A stretch of DNA of 39,113 nucleotides from Mongoliibacter ruber (GCF_003003005.1 NZ_PVTR01000020.1:1-39113), one strand, 5' to 3'; shown: positions 7,761-17,888, counted from the first letter of the stretch. Notes: a model not told the origin generated them from the sequence alone. Numbers and translations: made by a program.

Positions 7761-9989
7761 TTATCTCAAAACTAAGGGTTCAACAGTTTCATGTAATTCT
7801 TCTGCTTTTTCCATGGTAATTTCCTTGGACTCCAATTCGGTATTGACCTTCTCTGCAAACTCACCATGTGGTCTTTCCGAAATATGAGGAGCAATGACCA
7901 ATGCTACAATTGAAGTCAATTTGATCAAAATATTCATAGATGGACCTGAAGTATCCTTGAATGGATCACCTACAGTATCACCTGTCACGGAAGCTTTGTG
8001 TGCCTCTGAACCTTTGTACTGCATTACACCATCTATCATGACCCCTTTTTCAAAGGATTTTTTGGCATTGTCCCATGCACCACCGGCATTGTTTTGGAAA
8101 ATACCCATCAATACTCCTGATACAGTAATTCCAGCCAAAAGACCACCCAATACTTCAGGACCAAAAGCAAAGCCTACAATCATCGGAGATAGCAAGGCAA
8201 TGGCTCCAGGCAATACCATTTCTCTGATAGAAGCCTGCGTAGAGATTTCCACACACTTTTCATACTCAGGCTTGGCTTTGTACTCCATGATACCTGGGAT
8301 TTCCCTAAACTGTCTTCTTACCTCATTTACCATATCCATAGCCGCTCTTCCCACTGCAGCAATACATAGGGAAGAGAAAATAAATGGAATCATGGCTCCT
8401 ACAAAAAGCCCGGACAATACATCCGCTTTGTAAATATCTATAGAATCAATTCCTGCCAAGCCGACATAAGCAGCAAAAAGGGCCAAAGCCGTCAAAGCAG
8501 CTGAAGCAATAGCAAAACCTTTACCTGCAGCAGCTGTAGTATTTCCCACCGCATCCAACACATCTGTACGTTCTCTCACTTCTTTTGGCAAACCTGACAT
8601 TTCCGCAATTCCACCTGCATTATCTGCAATCGGACCAAATGCATCTATGGCCAACTGCATGGCTGTGGTAGCCATCATACCGGCTGCTGCAATCGCAACC
8701 CCATAAAGGCCAGCTGCGAGGAATGAACCATAAATCCCCCCTGCCAAAACCAAAATCGGAAGTACCGTAGACTCCATGCCTACAGAAAGTCCTCCAATGA
8801 TATTGGTCGCATGTCCGGTAGAAGATTGTTTGATGATGGAATTTACAGGTCTTTTACCCATGGAGGTATAATATTCAGTGATCATACTCATCAGTGCGCC
8901 TACGATCAATCCGATTACTACGGCTCCAAATACACCCATTTTTGTAAAAATTATCGAACCACCTCGGGAAAGTACCAAATCACCTTCGGGCAACATGTAC
9001 ATGATTATTGGATATGAGGCCGCTACGGTAAGTAAAATGGATATCCAGTTTCCTTTATTAAGTGCAGTCTGTACACTGTCTGTTTCCTTGCTGATATTGA
9101 CAAAGAATGTTCCTACAATAGAAAACATCAAACCCAGACCTGCTATCACCAATGGCAATAGAATGGGTGCAATTCCACCAAAATTATCGGCAGACACTAT
9201 TTCTCTACCCAATACCATTGAGGCAAGTATCGTGGCGACATAAGAACCAAAAAGATCAGCTCCCATACCGGCTACGTCACCCACGTTATCTCCTACGTTA
9301 TCTGCAATTGTTGCAGGATTTCTAACATCATCTTCTGGAATTCCAGCTTCTACTTTACCTACCAGATCCGCACCAACGTCAGCTGCTTTGGTATAAATAC
9401 CACCGCCAACACGAGCAAAAAGAGCGATTGATTCTGCTCCTAAAGAGAACCCTGCCAACACTTCAAGGGCGGTCTCCATAGCTGCACCATTGACATCTCC
9501 GCCAGTGGAAATCACAAACATATTATAAAAAACAATGAACAAGGCACCCATTCCCAAGACAGCCAAACCCGCTACACCCAATCCCATGACGGAACCTCCG
9601 GTAAAGGATACTTTTAGCGCTTGTTTTAGACTTGTTTTGGCAGCCTGAGTAGTCCTTACATTGGCCTTGGTCGCAATATTCATCCCCATATATCCGGCAA
9701 ATGCTGAAAGCACCGCTCCGATAATAAAGGAAATCGCAATCACAGGACTGGAAGTTTCTACTAAAGTACCTGACCAACCTAAAATGATGGCTGCAATGAC
9801 GACAAAGTATCCGAGTATTTTCCACTCAGCTTTCAAAAAGGCCATGGCTCCTTTGGCAATATGTTCTGCCAATTCAGCCATAGTACTGTCACCCGCATCC
9901 TGCTTAGTTACCCAAGCGGATTTGATAGCCATTACGATCAGTCCAATAATCCCCAATAAGGGCACCACATAAATAAACGTTTGTTCCAT
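7761..9989 (-). CDS. hppA: Membrane-bound K+-dependent-type ion-pumping pyrophosphatase
   Basis: A 742-residue polytopic inner-membrane enzyme that couples pyrophosphate hydrolysis to H+ or Na+ export. Family signatures are present: [18 protein letters not shown] (about 195-212), the Asp-rich [12 protein letters not shown] (230-241) and [14 protein letters not shown] near the C-terminus. The cation-site motif reads [10 protein letters not shown], with Ala and Gly where K+-independent enzymes carry Lys and Thr, so K+ dependence is predicted. The gate motif is DLFGSYVA (245-252). It lacks both the Na+-pump Glu (DLFES) and the plant-type Glu (DLFGSYAE). A Glu instead lies in GAES (Glu186), suggesting a relocated gate Glu of the type reported in some Bacteroidota H+ pumps. 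The gene is monocistronic, between its own promoter and terminator. Confidence 0.96.
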   Translation of the reverse strand: MEQTFIYVVPLLGIIGLIVMAIKSAWVTKQDAGDSTMAELAEHIAKGAMAFLKAEWKILGYFVVIAAIILGWSGTLVETSSPVIAISFIIGAVLSAFAGYMGMNIATKANVRTTQAAKTSLKQALKVSFTGGSVMGLGVAGLAVLGMGALFIVFYNMFVISTGGDVNGAAMETALEVLAGFSLGAESIALFARVGGGIYTKAADVGADLVGKVEAGIPEDDVRNPATIADNVGDNVGDVAGMGADLFGSYVATILASMVLGREIVSADNFGGIAPILLPLVIAGLGLMFSIVGTFFVNISKETDSVQTALNKGNWISILLTVAASYPIIMYMLPEGDLVLSRGGSIIFTKMGVFGAVVIGLIVGALMSMITEYYTSMGKRPVNSIIKQSSTGHATNIIGGLSVGMESTVLPILVLAGGIYGSFLAAGLYGVAIAAAGMMATTAMQLAIDAFGPIADNAGGIAEMSGLPKEVRERTDVLDAVGNTTAAAGKGFAIASAALTALALFAAYVGLAGIDSIDIYKADVLSGLFVGAMIPFIFSSLCIAAVGRAAMDMVNEVRRQFREIPGIMEYKAKPEYEKCVEISTQASIREMVLPGAIALLSPMIVGFAFGPEVLGGLLAGITVSGVLMGIFQNNAGGAWDNAKKSFEKGVMIDGVMQYKGSEAHKASVTGDTVGDPFKDTSGPSMNILIKLTSIVALVIAPHISERPHGEFAEKVNTELESKEITMEKAEELHETVEPLVLR

Positions 9990-10028
9990 AAAGCTTTTTT
10001 TGAGTTTACTGTCAAATTATTAATCTAA

Positions 10029-10059
10029 CAAATATATTACTATTCATATACCATGCAAT
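10029..10059 (-). promoter_or_regulatory. Bacteroidota-type promoter of hppA
   Basis: Read on the minus strand, ATTG at 10059-10056 is followed after exactly 19 nt by TATATTTG at 10036-10029. This matches the Bacteroidota sigma consensus (-33 TTTG/TTG, -7 TAnnTTTG). Transcription would start roughly 30-35 nt before the hppA ATG. Confidence 0.6.
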
Positions 10060-10149
10060 CAAAACAGATAAAAGTCATAATTTTTTGATTGCAGAAGATT
10101 ATTTGGTGATGTTCGGCAATTTTCCTTTTTCTTTTTTTGCCTAAAAAGC

Positions 10150-10178
10150 AAAACGGGAAAGACTTGCTTTCCCGTTTT
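10150..10178 (-). terminator. Strong terminator of the 10213-12540 operon
   Basis: AAAACGGGAAAG and CTTTCCCGTTTT form a perfect 12-bp stem with a 5-nt loop. It lies 35 bp after the stop of the minus-strand secreted-protein gene and is followed on that strand by GCTTTTTAGG. Confidence 0.85.
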
Positions 10179-10212
10179 GTGCTTTTCAGTTCCATGCCTT
10201 TTGCACTTCACT

Positions 10213-12180
10213 TTAATTGAAAACTACTTCTTCATATTCATTTTTAACCTGTAGAATGGTGCCATTATTTTTGTCTACGAAAAGGTATGCACCTATATTG
10301 TAAGGACTGTGTCCAGGCCTTGGGCCCGTCACTGGAGTCAATAGCAAATGGCCATCTCCATAGTCCTTGTGATGTAGCGCAATTTTGTAAGCATCCATTC
10401 CTCCTATTTTTTCTACACCCAAGACCTCAAGTTGAAACTCAGCTTTGACCGGATATACCGTCTGCTTGCGGATATTACGGTCTCCACCGCCAAATCCTGA
10501 GGAAAAACTGTTGGATTGTGTCAATTTGTAATCCTGAAAATCCAGTCCATAAGTTTTCCCCTCTTCAAATGCTATTCCTCCTATGATTTGGGCAAACATG
10601 GCCATATCCGCTAAATTTTCATTGTCTTCTTTTTCCAATGACTGTTTCCCCTGATCTTCATTTTCAGCCACAAATTGTAATTTCCCACTTCCTCGACTCA
10701 ATAAAAGAGAGGTATTGGGCATCTGCGTAAAATATTCCCTTGAAACCAACTGACCTTTTGCATCAATTTGGGCAGTTCTTTCTCTTGCTTCGGAGATCAT
10801 CCTTCTTCCACCACCGCATCGTTGTTCTGCAATAGACATGAGTTTATCCTGAATCTGATTCCCATCCAAGCCAGATATATCACCGATATCAAGTCCTTCT
10901 TTTGCCGCTGTTTCTGCAAAAATTTGCATCATTTCTGTTTCCTGATCACGATTAGGACCATCAGGACCATATTTTTCTTCTACAACCTTCTGGGCCGCTC
11001 CAAAAATCCTATCACAGTCCAGTTTTTCTTCCTCTTCTTCTTCAATCGGTAAAAAAGCCGCATACAATTGCTCTCCTTCCCATTTTTCTACAAATTTGAA
11101 TTCTCCACTTTGATGGGTAAGACTAATTGCCGGAAGCTTTTTAAAACTATAATGTTCCCAAGCATCTAGGACTGTACTTGCATCTTGTTCCTGCGCAATT
11201 GCTTCATAATGGAAGCCATTTTCCAAGGCCTTTTCTGGATCGAAATAATAAGCACCCAAGTCCACGAAGGAATCATTTTCTTCTCCATAAAGGGCAACCA
11301 CCCCTTTGATATTTGTAACTTTAATTGGTTCATTTTCTCGCATCAATAATTCCCCAAGGGCAAAATCAAAAAATGTAGTACCCTCAACTTCAGCAATCTG
11401 TTCTTGACTGAATTCATACAGGTCCATATCAATTGAAGCACCATCATATTGATTGACTTTGAGGAATTTGCTACCCATGGTGCCCAATCTATACAAGCCT
11501 TCTGTGCCTTCAAAACTCCTGACAGTAAATGAACTGATTTCCTCATCATCCAAATTGATATGCAGTCCTACATTTTGGTTTGTGACTTCATTATAGATAA
11601 GGTTGTATTGAATAGTACCCTCGATTGGGCCATTTGATGTCTGATAGGTGCTTTTGGTGGCCTCCTGAAAGGATATTTCCGAATAAGAAACCTGGTTTAA
11701 TTCTGCTTTTAAACTAGTTCCCTCTCTTTTCGAAACAATATCAATACTGACTTTGTAATTACCATTGTCCTCTTTTTCTATCTCCATACTCTTGTCATAT
11801 GAAATTCCTGACCTGCCAAAATCCCTCTCTACTTCCATACAACCTATTTCTCTGGTATTCATATCAACGGATGAAAGATTTCGTTTGCCCGTCACAGACT
11901 CCTCATCTTCCATTAGCAGCTCTCTAAAAGTAAAGCCTACATAAGGTCCTTCTTGGATACCACTCAGGAATATCACTGTGGGGCTAGTCAATTCCAAATG
12001 GTTCCCCTTCTTAGTCAAATGCATTTTATCAAAATAAAATACCCGTGTGTGCTCACCTTGAGTCAATTCAATCCTATTTGGCCATTCTGGGTTTCCTATA
12101 GTGAGCATAGCGGGACAGTCGCTTGCCTGGGCGGAAATACTTATCCAGCTTATCAGGAGCAGTGTGATTAACTTTTTCAT
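10213..12180 (-). CDS. Large secreted protein of unknown function
   Basis: A 655-residue protein with a clear signal peptide (MKKLITLLLISWISISAQA, cleavage near residue 19-20). I do not recognise the family. The N-terminal two thirds are rich in alternating polar and hydrophobic residues, suggesting beta structure. A run of glutamates (PIEEEEEEK) near residue 380 introduces a more helical, charged segment ending in CGGGRR. The C-terminal part (about 480-655) again looks beta-rich and ends in a lipocalin/outer-membrane-like pattern (YLFVDKNNGTILQVKNEY). Cys residues are few. It lies 30 bp downstream of the Tic20-like gene, so the two are probably co-transcribed. A periplasmic or outer-membrane-associated role is inferred from the signal peptide only. 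Confidence 0.7.
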   Translation of the reverse strand: MKKLITLLLISWISISAQASDCPAMLTIGNPEWPNRIELTQGEHTRVFYFDKMHLTKKGNHLELTSPTVIFLSGIQEGPYVGFTFRELLMEDEESVTGKRNLSSVDMNTREIGCMEVERDFGRSGISYDKSMEIEKEDNGNYKVSIDIVSKREGTSLKAELNQVSYSEISFQEATKSTYQTSNGPIEGTIQYNLIYNEVTNQNVGLHINLDDEEISSFTVRSFEGTEGLYRLGTMGSKFLKVNQYDGASIDMDLYEFSQEQIAEVEGTTFFDFALGELLMRENEPIKVTNIKGVVALYGEENDSFVDLGAYYFDPEKALENGFHYEAIAQEQDASTVLDAWEHYSFKKLPAISLTHQSGEFKFVEKWEGEQLYAAFLPIEEEEEEKLDCDRIFGAAQKVVEEKYGPDGPNRDQETEMMQIFAETAAKEGLDIGDISGLDGNQIQDKLMSIAEQRCGGGRRMISEARERTAQIDAKGQLVSREYFTQMPNTSLLLSRGSGKLQFVAENEDQGKQSLEKEDNENLADMAMFAQIIGGIAFEEGKTYGLDFQDYKLTQSNSFSSGFGGGDRNIRKQTVYPVKAEFQLEVLGVEKIGGMDAYKIALHHKDYGDGHLLLTPVTGPRPGHSPYNIGAYLFVDKNNGTILQVKNEYEEVVFN

Positions 12181-12210
12181 TGTTTTTATTTAAAAATTAG
12201 AAGTTTGAGC

Positions 12211-12540
12211 TCAAAGGTTTTGAAACCATTCTTCATATTTATCTCCCAAAAACGGAAGAGGTTTCATCTCTCCGTTGACCGCAGACATAAGGCCCATGAT
12301 CCACATGTAAATGGCTGCAAAAAAACCTACAAGGGCCAAAAGCCAACCGATAAAAGGCACCCAACTTACAAACCCTAAGGCTAGACCTGTCACAAACAAG
12401 CCGAGCATTTGCCTGATGTGAAATTGAGCAAAGGGATATTTTTTTTCCATATTCATGATAAAAGCCGCAATGAGGCCAATGACTGTAAGGTAAGCGATCA
12501 CACCGATCTGCTTGCCTTCTACTTCTGGATTTGAAGTCAT
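12211..12540 (-). CDS. Small Tic20/DUF4870-like membrane protein
   Basis: A 109-residue protein with three to four hydrophobic segments (about 12-30, 44-60, 62-92). Its pattern matches the DUF4870/Tic20-like family: an N-terminal GVIAYLTVIG, then KYPFAQFHIRQ, where the 'F..fH.rQ' signature precedes the second membrane segment. The PFAQFH.RQ motif and WVPFIGWLL are the main evidence. The function is not established for bacterial members. The gene is 30 bp upstream of the secreted protein gene on the same strand and probably leads that operon. Confidence 0.75.
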   Translation of the reverse strand: MTSNPEVEGKQIGVIAYLTVIGLIAAFIMNMEKKYPFAQFHIRQMLGLFVTGLALGFVSWVPFIGWLLALVGFFAAIYMWIMGLMSAVNGEMKPLPFLGDKYEEWFQNL

Positions 12541-12803
12541 ACTTGTGTGGGGTTTTGTTTAAAATTTGTTCTACTAGTTTGATAAAAAACTAAGAAACTT
12601 ATATAATTTTCCAACATTTAAACTAATCATTATAACCCTAAAAATAAAGTTTAATTGAGTATTAGATTCCCGTCAATGAGGATGCCTCCCTTTACAACTA
12701 GATTTAAGTGCTGGTATGAATGCCGTTTTCATTTTGTTTTAAGTCAGTAAATCGGGAAATTGTAACTTCTAAAAAACCTATTAAACAATCTACTTCATAC
12801 CTA

Positions 12804-14762
12804 ATGAAATTACCTTCGAGGTCAAAAACTCTCCTTTTAATATTCCTACTAACCTTAATTGCAAGTGCCAGAAGCTTTGCCGATATCACTTTACCCAAGT
12901 TAATCAGTTCGGGTATGGTGCTGCAAAGAGACAGCCCTATCAAAATCTGGGGATGGGCGTATCCAAGTGAAACCATTCAGGTCATTTTTTTGGAAGAAAC
13001 CCATCAGACCATTGCCGATAAAAATGGAAATTGGTCCCTGAAATTAAAACCATTGCCCTTTGGAGGGCCTTTCAATATGCTGTTGAAAGGGCAAAATGAA
13101 ATTGTTCTGGAAGATATCCTGATCGGAGATGTGTGGTTGGCTTCCGGCCAATCCAATATGGAAATCAACATGCAGCGGGTCAGCCCCCTCTATGAGGAAG
13201 ACATCAAATCTGCTGATTTTCCTTTTATCCGCTATTTTGAAGTACCTAAGAGGTATGATTTCAAAACAGAAAATGTGGACCTGCCCAGCGGTAAATGGCA
13301 GACCATCAATCAGAGCAATATTCTCTCTATTTCAGCCATATCCTTCTTTTTCGCCAGAGCTATTCACGAAAAACAAGGAGTGCCAATCGGCATTATCAAC
13401 TCGGCTTTAGGTGGTTCTCCCGTGGAAGCATGGATTTCTGAAGAGTCCATCAAACAGTTCCCTGACTATTATGATGAAGTACAGCGTTTCAAAAATGATG
13501 ACCTGATCGAAGAGATCGAAAGAAAGGATGCTGCAATTGCATCTGACTGGTACAGACGACTCAACCAAAATGACAAGGGTTACCAAGATCGCCTTCCTTG
13601 GTATGCACCAGAAACGGATTCAGATCAATGGAAGGAAATTGAAAACCCCAGCCTTTGGAAAGGAAGCGAACTAGAAGGAGTCAATGGAGTGGTTTGGTTT
13701 AGAAGAGATGTTGAGCTGCCTGCCAATTGGAGTGGAAAAGCAGCCAAACTTAATTTGGGTACATTAGTCGATGCTGATTCTGTGTTTGTCAATGGAAAGT
13801 TTGTCGGCAGCACAGGGTACCAATATCCGCCAAGACGGTACTCCGTTCCGGAAGGTGTATTAAAAACCGGTCAAAACACCATTGTAGTAAGGTTGATCAG
13901 CAATATTGGAGAAGGCGGATTTGTTCCTGACAAACCATATGAACTCGTCCTTGAAAGTGAAAAAATACCCCTAGAAGGAAAATGGAAATTTCAGGTCGGG
14001 TCTGTCATGGAAGCACTTCCTCCACAGACATTTATCAGGTGGAAACCAGTAGGATTGTTCAATGCGATGATAGCTCCCTTGAAGCATTTTACCAAAAAAG
14101 GAGTAATCTGGTACCAAGGGGAATCCAATGCCGATCGACCAGAAGACTACGCCAAGTTGTTTCAAACCATGATCAATGACTGGCGCAATAACTTTGGACA
14201 AGGTGATTTGCCTTTTTTGTATGTACAGCTGCCTAATTTCATGAAAGCCACAGCAAATATTGAAAACAGCAATTGGGCAAAATTAAGAGAAGCCCAGCTG
14301 CAGGCTTTGGCCCTACCGAACACCGGTATGGCTGTGGCCATCGACCTTGGAGAATGGAATGATATCCATCCGCTCAACAAAAAAGATGTGGCAGAAAGAC
14401 TAGCCTTACTGGCTAGGTTTAACGTATATGGAGAATCTGATTTGACTGCATCAGGACCGATGTACAAATCGCATGTTATTGAAAACAATAAAGTAATACT
14501 ATCATTTGAGCACATAGGAGAAGGGCTTGTGGCAAAGAATGGGAAGTCATTGAAACATTTTGCGATCGCAGGCGATGACATGGAATTTCTATGGGCTGAA
14601 GCCAAAATAGAAAGAAACCAAGTGGTCGTCTGGCATGAAAATATCACAAATCCAAAAGCCGTAAAGTATGCTTGGTCAGACAATCCTGAAGGTGCCAATT
14701 TGTTCAATAAAAGTGGCTTGCCTGCATCGCCTTTTAGGACAAGTGAAGAACTTTTTCATTGA
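12804..14762 (+). CDS. Secreted sialate O-acetylesterase (SASA family)
   Basis: An SGNH-type carbohydrate O-acetylesterase that removes O-acetyl groups from sialic acids or related glycans. From the chosen start (652 residues) the order is: signal peptide (MKLPSRSKTLLLIF to about residue 26), catalytic Ser117 in SGQSNME, an inserted jelly-roll domain (about 290-430) resembling beta-galactosidase sugar-binding domains (WFRRDVELP, DSVFVNGKFVG), the second SASA block with IWYQGESNA, and the Asp-His pair in NDIHP (Asp520, His522). An open frame continues 28 codons upstream to 12720. The start at 12804 is chosen because it places a canonical signal peptide at the N-terminus. No other sialic acid genes are present in the window. 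Confidence 0.9.
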   Translation: MKLPSRSKTLLLIFLLTLIASARSFADITLPKLISSGMVLQRDSPIKIWGWAYPSETIQVIFLEETHQTIADKNGNWSLKLKPLPFGGPFNMLLKGQNEIVLEDILIGDVWLASGQSNMEINMQRVSPLYEEDIKSADFPFIRYFEVPKRYDFKTENVDLPSGKWQTINQSNILSISAISFFFARAIHEKQGVPIGIINSALGGSPVEAWISEESIKQFPDYYDEVQRFKNDDLIEEIERKDAAIASDWYRRLNQNDKGYQDRLPWYAPETDSDQWKEIENPSLWKGSELEGVNGVVWFRRDVELPANWSGKAAKLNLGTLVDADSVFVNGKFVGSTGYQYPPRRYSVPEGVLKTGQNTIVVRLISNIGEGGFVPDKPYELVLESEKIPLEGKWKFQVGSVMEALPPQTFIRWKPVGLFNAMIAPLKHFTKKGVIWYQGESNADRPEDYAKLFQTMINDWRNNFGQGDLPFLYVQLPNFMKATANIENSNWAKLREAQLQALALPNTGMAVAIDLGEWNDIHPLNKKDVAERLALLARFNVYGESDLTASGPMYKSHVIENNKVILSFEHIGEGLVAKNGKSLKHFAIAGDDMEFLWAEAKIERNQVVVWHENITNPKAVKYAWSDNPEGANLFNKSGLPASPFRTSEELFH

Positions 14763-14979
14763 CCATATTCGAATTTTAGAAGAGCAAATCGGTGAAAATA
14801 TCGAATTTCGAATGATGGATGATGAAATATAAAAAGTATCTAAAATGCATGAAATAAATCTAAGATGCTCAAGGCTGCGTTATCGGAAGGCTGTACCTTC
14901 GGATTACTGAGTATTGGGCTTTTATCTCTTTCTGAAATACTACCCTTAGGGAAAATATCGAATAATAAATTTTAAAAAA
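14763..14979. repeat. Degenerate copy of the end-repeat block before ppc
   Basis: At 14873-14922, GCGTTATCGGAAGG, TACCTTCGGATTACTGAG and GGGCTTTT follow the same order as GCGTTATCCGAAGG, GCCTTCGGATTTGTGAG and GAGCTTACAGCTC in the right-end repeats. This is therefore a diverged interspersed copy of that block. No clear promoter for ppc was found in this gap. Confidence 0.6.
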
Positions 14980-17670
14980 ATGAGCACATTGACACCAAAC
15001 TATATTTTTGAAAAAATCTCCACAGACGTGTCCTTTTTAAAAGGTTGTTTCCAAAAAGTCCTTCAAGACTTAGGAGAGAATGACCTGGCTAAGATCTTGG
15101 ACAAGACTCTTGATAAGGACCTTATTACTGAAATGAGTTCCGACTTGGAAGAAAAGCATATTCAGGTATTGAGCATTTACCTACAACTGATGAATCTTGT
15201 TGAAGAAAATGCCGCAGTACAATTTAGGAGAAAAATGGAGGACCAAAAAAGCATGTCTTCCATCAGAGGGTCGTACAGCGAGACCTTCAAGAGACTTCAA
15301 TCACTAGGGCTTGGAGAATCGGAAATCCTCGAAACTATCAAGCAAATACACCTTTCTCCTGTCCTGACCGCCCATCCTACTGAAGCCAAAAGGATATCGA
15401 TCATAGAACTTCACCGGGATCTTTACCTCCAACTCGTTAAATTAGAAAACACTTCTTTTTCCAAAAAAGAAAGAAGCAGTATAGAAAGCGAAATCTCAGG
15501 ACTTCTGGAAAGATGGTGGAGATCTGGTGAGGTATATCTCGAAAAACCAACCGTCAAAACCGAACGCAGCAATGTGATGCATTACTTTACCAAGGTTTTT
15601 CCACAGATCTTGGTGAAAACTGACCAACAATTGCAGCAAAGTTGGTTGGATGCAGGCTTTGATCCTAAGACCTTGTTACATCCTGAAAACTTCCCTCAGT
15701 TACAGTTTGGATCTTGGGTTGGCGGAGACAGGGATGGACACCCTTATGTGAGTGCGGAACTGACAGCTGAAACCTTAGCAGAACATCGAAAAGCTGCATT
15801 GCTCTTGATTCAAAATAAAATACTTGAACTGGGTTCAAAGCTTAGTTTCTCCAAAATCAGAAATCCTGTTCCTGAGAAACTTGAGACCGAAATCAGCAAG
15901 AAAGCCAAGGCCTTGGGGGATATTGGACAAAATGCACTTGACCGTAATCCACTAGAACCTTGGAGGCAATACATCAACCTGATTTTGGTCAAGTTGGACT
16001 TTACTGCAAATGGATCTTTGGAAAACCAGTACTCCAGTGCAAAAGAATTGTCAGCTGACTTGAAGTTTTTAAGGGAAAGTCTGATTGAAATAGGTGCCGA
16101 AAAAATCGCCAGCAAACTGCTCTTTCAGGTAGAAAGACTGGTGCATTGTTTTGGATTCCACTTGGTCAAACTGGATATAAGGCAAAATTCTGATTACCAT
16201 GACAAAGCCATGGAGCAAATCCTTCTAAAGGCATTTCCCAATCGGAAGCCATTTAGGGAGTTGACAGAGGAAGAAAAACTTGAATTTATCAATGAAGAGT
16301 TGAAAAGTAACAGGCCATTTGCCATCGGTGGTGAACGGTTTGGCGAAGAGGCGGACAAAGTATTGGATTGTTACCGGGCTGTAAAGGCGCATACCGACCA
16401 ATACGGCAGCGATGGCGTAGGGGCATTTATTGTATCCATGACCAGAAGCATGAGGGATTTGCTGACAGTCTACCTGCTGATGCGTGAAGCAGGATTAGAC
16501 CGAAATGTGTTCCAGGTAGCACCTCTTTTTGAGACCATCGAGGATTTGGAAAACTCCGCATTAATAATGGATAGCTACCTCTCCCACCCTGCTTATCCCA
16601 AAGCCGCTGTTCAGGAGATTATGCTTGGCTATTCGGATAGCAACAAAGATGGCGGCATCATCGCCAGCCGATATAATATCTACTGCACAGAGGAGGAATT
16701 GAGTAAGGTGGCAGAAAAGTATGCTGTCAAGTTCCGTTATTTTCATGGTATAGGCGGCACAATCAGTCGTGGAGGTGGCAAATACCACAGATTCCTTGAA
16801 AGCATGCCTCCAGGAAGTCTCAGCGGTGAAATGAAACTTACTGTACAAGGTGAGACCATAGCTCAACAATTTGCCAACCTGATCAACGGTACCTACAACA
16901 TGGAAATGTTGCTCTCTGGTATGTTACTGCAAACTGCTTATAGCCTTTATTTAAAACAGCCCAATGGTTTCCCCTTGGAATCACTGAAGGTCCTATCTGA
17001 TCAGTCACTTCAATTTTACAGAAAATTGATAGAACACCCTTCCTTTATTGATTTTTATGGGCAGGCTACTCCTATTGACGTATTGGAATTGAGCAAAATC
17101 GGATCGAGGCCATCAAGAAGGACAGGAGCACGTTCACTGGCAGACCTTAGAGCGATTCCATGGGTATTCTCATGGAGCCAATCCCGATTCAATATTACAG
17201 GCTGGTACGGCATAGGTCAGGCCTTAAAAACAATGAGAGAAGGTTCTCCCGAGTCTTATCGGAAACTTAAAGACAATGCTGAATCATGGCCATTGCTAAG
17301 GTATATCCTGATTCAGGTGGAGACCAATCTGATGAACGCTGATTTGTCGATCATGAAAGCTTATTCCGAATTGGTTTCGGATGAGGTAGTGAAAAAAGAG
17401 ATTACCACCAACTTGATTGAGGAGTACCACAGGAGTTTGGAAGAGATCCAGATGATGTTTTCAAGACCACGTGAAATAAGGAGAACGAGTCAACTTGACA
17501 ACCTGAAGAGAAGAACTACAGCCCTTCAGGCCTTGCATCAGTTGCAAATTCATGAATTGCAGGCTTGGAGAAAAGTCAAGGAAACTGATTCTGAAAAAGC
17601 TGAAAAGATGGTCAAAAGGTTATTGGAAATCACAACAGCCTTGGCAAGTGGGTTGAAGAATACAGGTTGA
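14980..17670 (+). CDS. ppc: Phosphoenolpyruvate carboxylase (divergent active-site loop)
   Basis: An 896-residue cytosolic enzyme predicted to carboxylate PEP with bicarbonate to oxaloacetate, replenishing the TCA cycle. Family motifs occur in order: LTAHPTEAKR (His132), GGDRDGHPYV, KLDIRQ, GYSDSNKDGG, FHGIGG..SRGGG (589-600), GSRPSRR, LRAIPWVFSW and the C-terminal KNTG. Two substitutions are notable when aligned by motif to the E. coli enzyme. The glycine loop reads FHGIGG, with Ile591 where Arg581 binds the PEP phosphate. LMNADL has Asn786 where Lys773 helps bind the inhibitor aspartate. Arg597 (E. coli Arg587) is kept. The length fits the family. This may be a trait of a Bacteroidota PEPC branch rather than a defect. 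Confidence 0.93.
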   Translation: MSTLTPNYIFEKISTDVSFLKGCFQKVLQDLGENDLAKILDKTLDKDLITEMSSDLEEKHIQVLSIYLQLMNLVEENAAVQFRRKMEDQKSMSSIRGSYSETFKRLQSLGLGESEILETIKQIHLSPVLTAHPTEAKRISIIELHRDLYLQLVKLENTSFSKKERSSIESEISGLLERWWRSGEVYLEKPTVKTERSNVMHYFTKVFPQILVKTDQQLQQSWLDAGFDPKTLLHPENFPQLQFGSWVGGDRDGHPYVSAELTAETLAEHRKAALLLIQNKILELGSKLSFSKIRNPVPEKLETEISKKAKALGDIGQNALDRNPLEPWRQYINLILVKLDFTANGSLENQYSSAKELSADLKFLRESLIEIGAEKIASKLLFQVERLVHCFGFHLVKLDIRQNSDYHDKAMEQILLKAFPNRKPFRELTEEEKLEFINEELKSNRPFAIGGERFGEEADKVLDCYRAVKAHTDQYGSDGVGAFIVSMTRSMRDLLTVYLLMREAGLDRNVFQVAPLFETIEDLENSALIMDSYLSHPAYPKAAVQEIMLGYSDSNKDGGIIASRYNIYCTEEELSKVAEKYAVKFRYFHGIGGTISRGGGKYHRFLESMPPGSLSGEMKLTVQGETIAQQFANLINGTYNMEMLLSGMLLQTAYSLYLKQPNGFPLESLKVLSDQSLQFYRKLIEHPSFIDFYGQATPIDVLELSKIGSRPSRRTGARSLADLRAIPWVFSWSQSRFNITGWYGIGQALKTMREGSPESYRKLKDNAESWPLLRYILIQVETNLMNADLSIMKAYSELVSDEVVKKEITTNLIEEYHRSLEEIQMMFSRPREIRRTSQLDNLKRRTTALQALHQLQIHELQAWRKVKETDSEKAEKMVKRLLEITTALASGLKNTG

Positions 17671-17699
17671 TTGGTGGTATTTACAGAAAGGAAATGACA

Positions 17700-17888
17700 G
17701 ATGGTGTACGTCAACCTGAACCGGAGCCTACCTAGTGTAGGCAGGCTTTCACTACGTTCAGAATGACGCATCTTACAATCTGTTATCTTGATCTAAAGAA
17801 ACATCTATTGCAAATCGCAAAGAGCAGCAAAAATCAACCACTAATATTAAGGATAAACACAGATAAAAGAGCTTTGTCTCTGCTTAAA
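17700..17888. repeat. Interspersed intergenic repeats after ppc
   Basis: A hairpin GCCTAC-CTAGT-GTAGGC at 17726-17742 leads into CTTTCACTACGTTCAGAATG, a common type of dispersed intergenic repeat end. From about 17805, CATCTATTGCAAATC..AGCAGCAAAAATC and GGATAAACACAGATAAAA..CTTTGTCTCTGC follow. Both recur at 20617-20805 in swapped order. The second element runs into the stop codon of the next minus-strand gene. Confidence 0.75.

Noticed and set aside
7894-9972. Plus-strand ORFs opposite hppA
   Set aside because: Antisense shadows of a strongly conserved membrane protein gene; no independent features.
12720-12803. Longer N-terminus for the sialate O-acetylesterase
   Set aside because: The extra 28 residues would bury a canonical signal peptide that starts at the Met encoded at 12804.
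888-14762. A polysaccharide utilisation locus linking SusC/SusD with the sialate O-acetylesterase
   Set aside because: They are on opposite strands and more than 6 kb apart, with unrelated genes (protease, hppA, secreted protein) between them.
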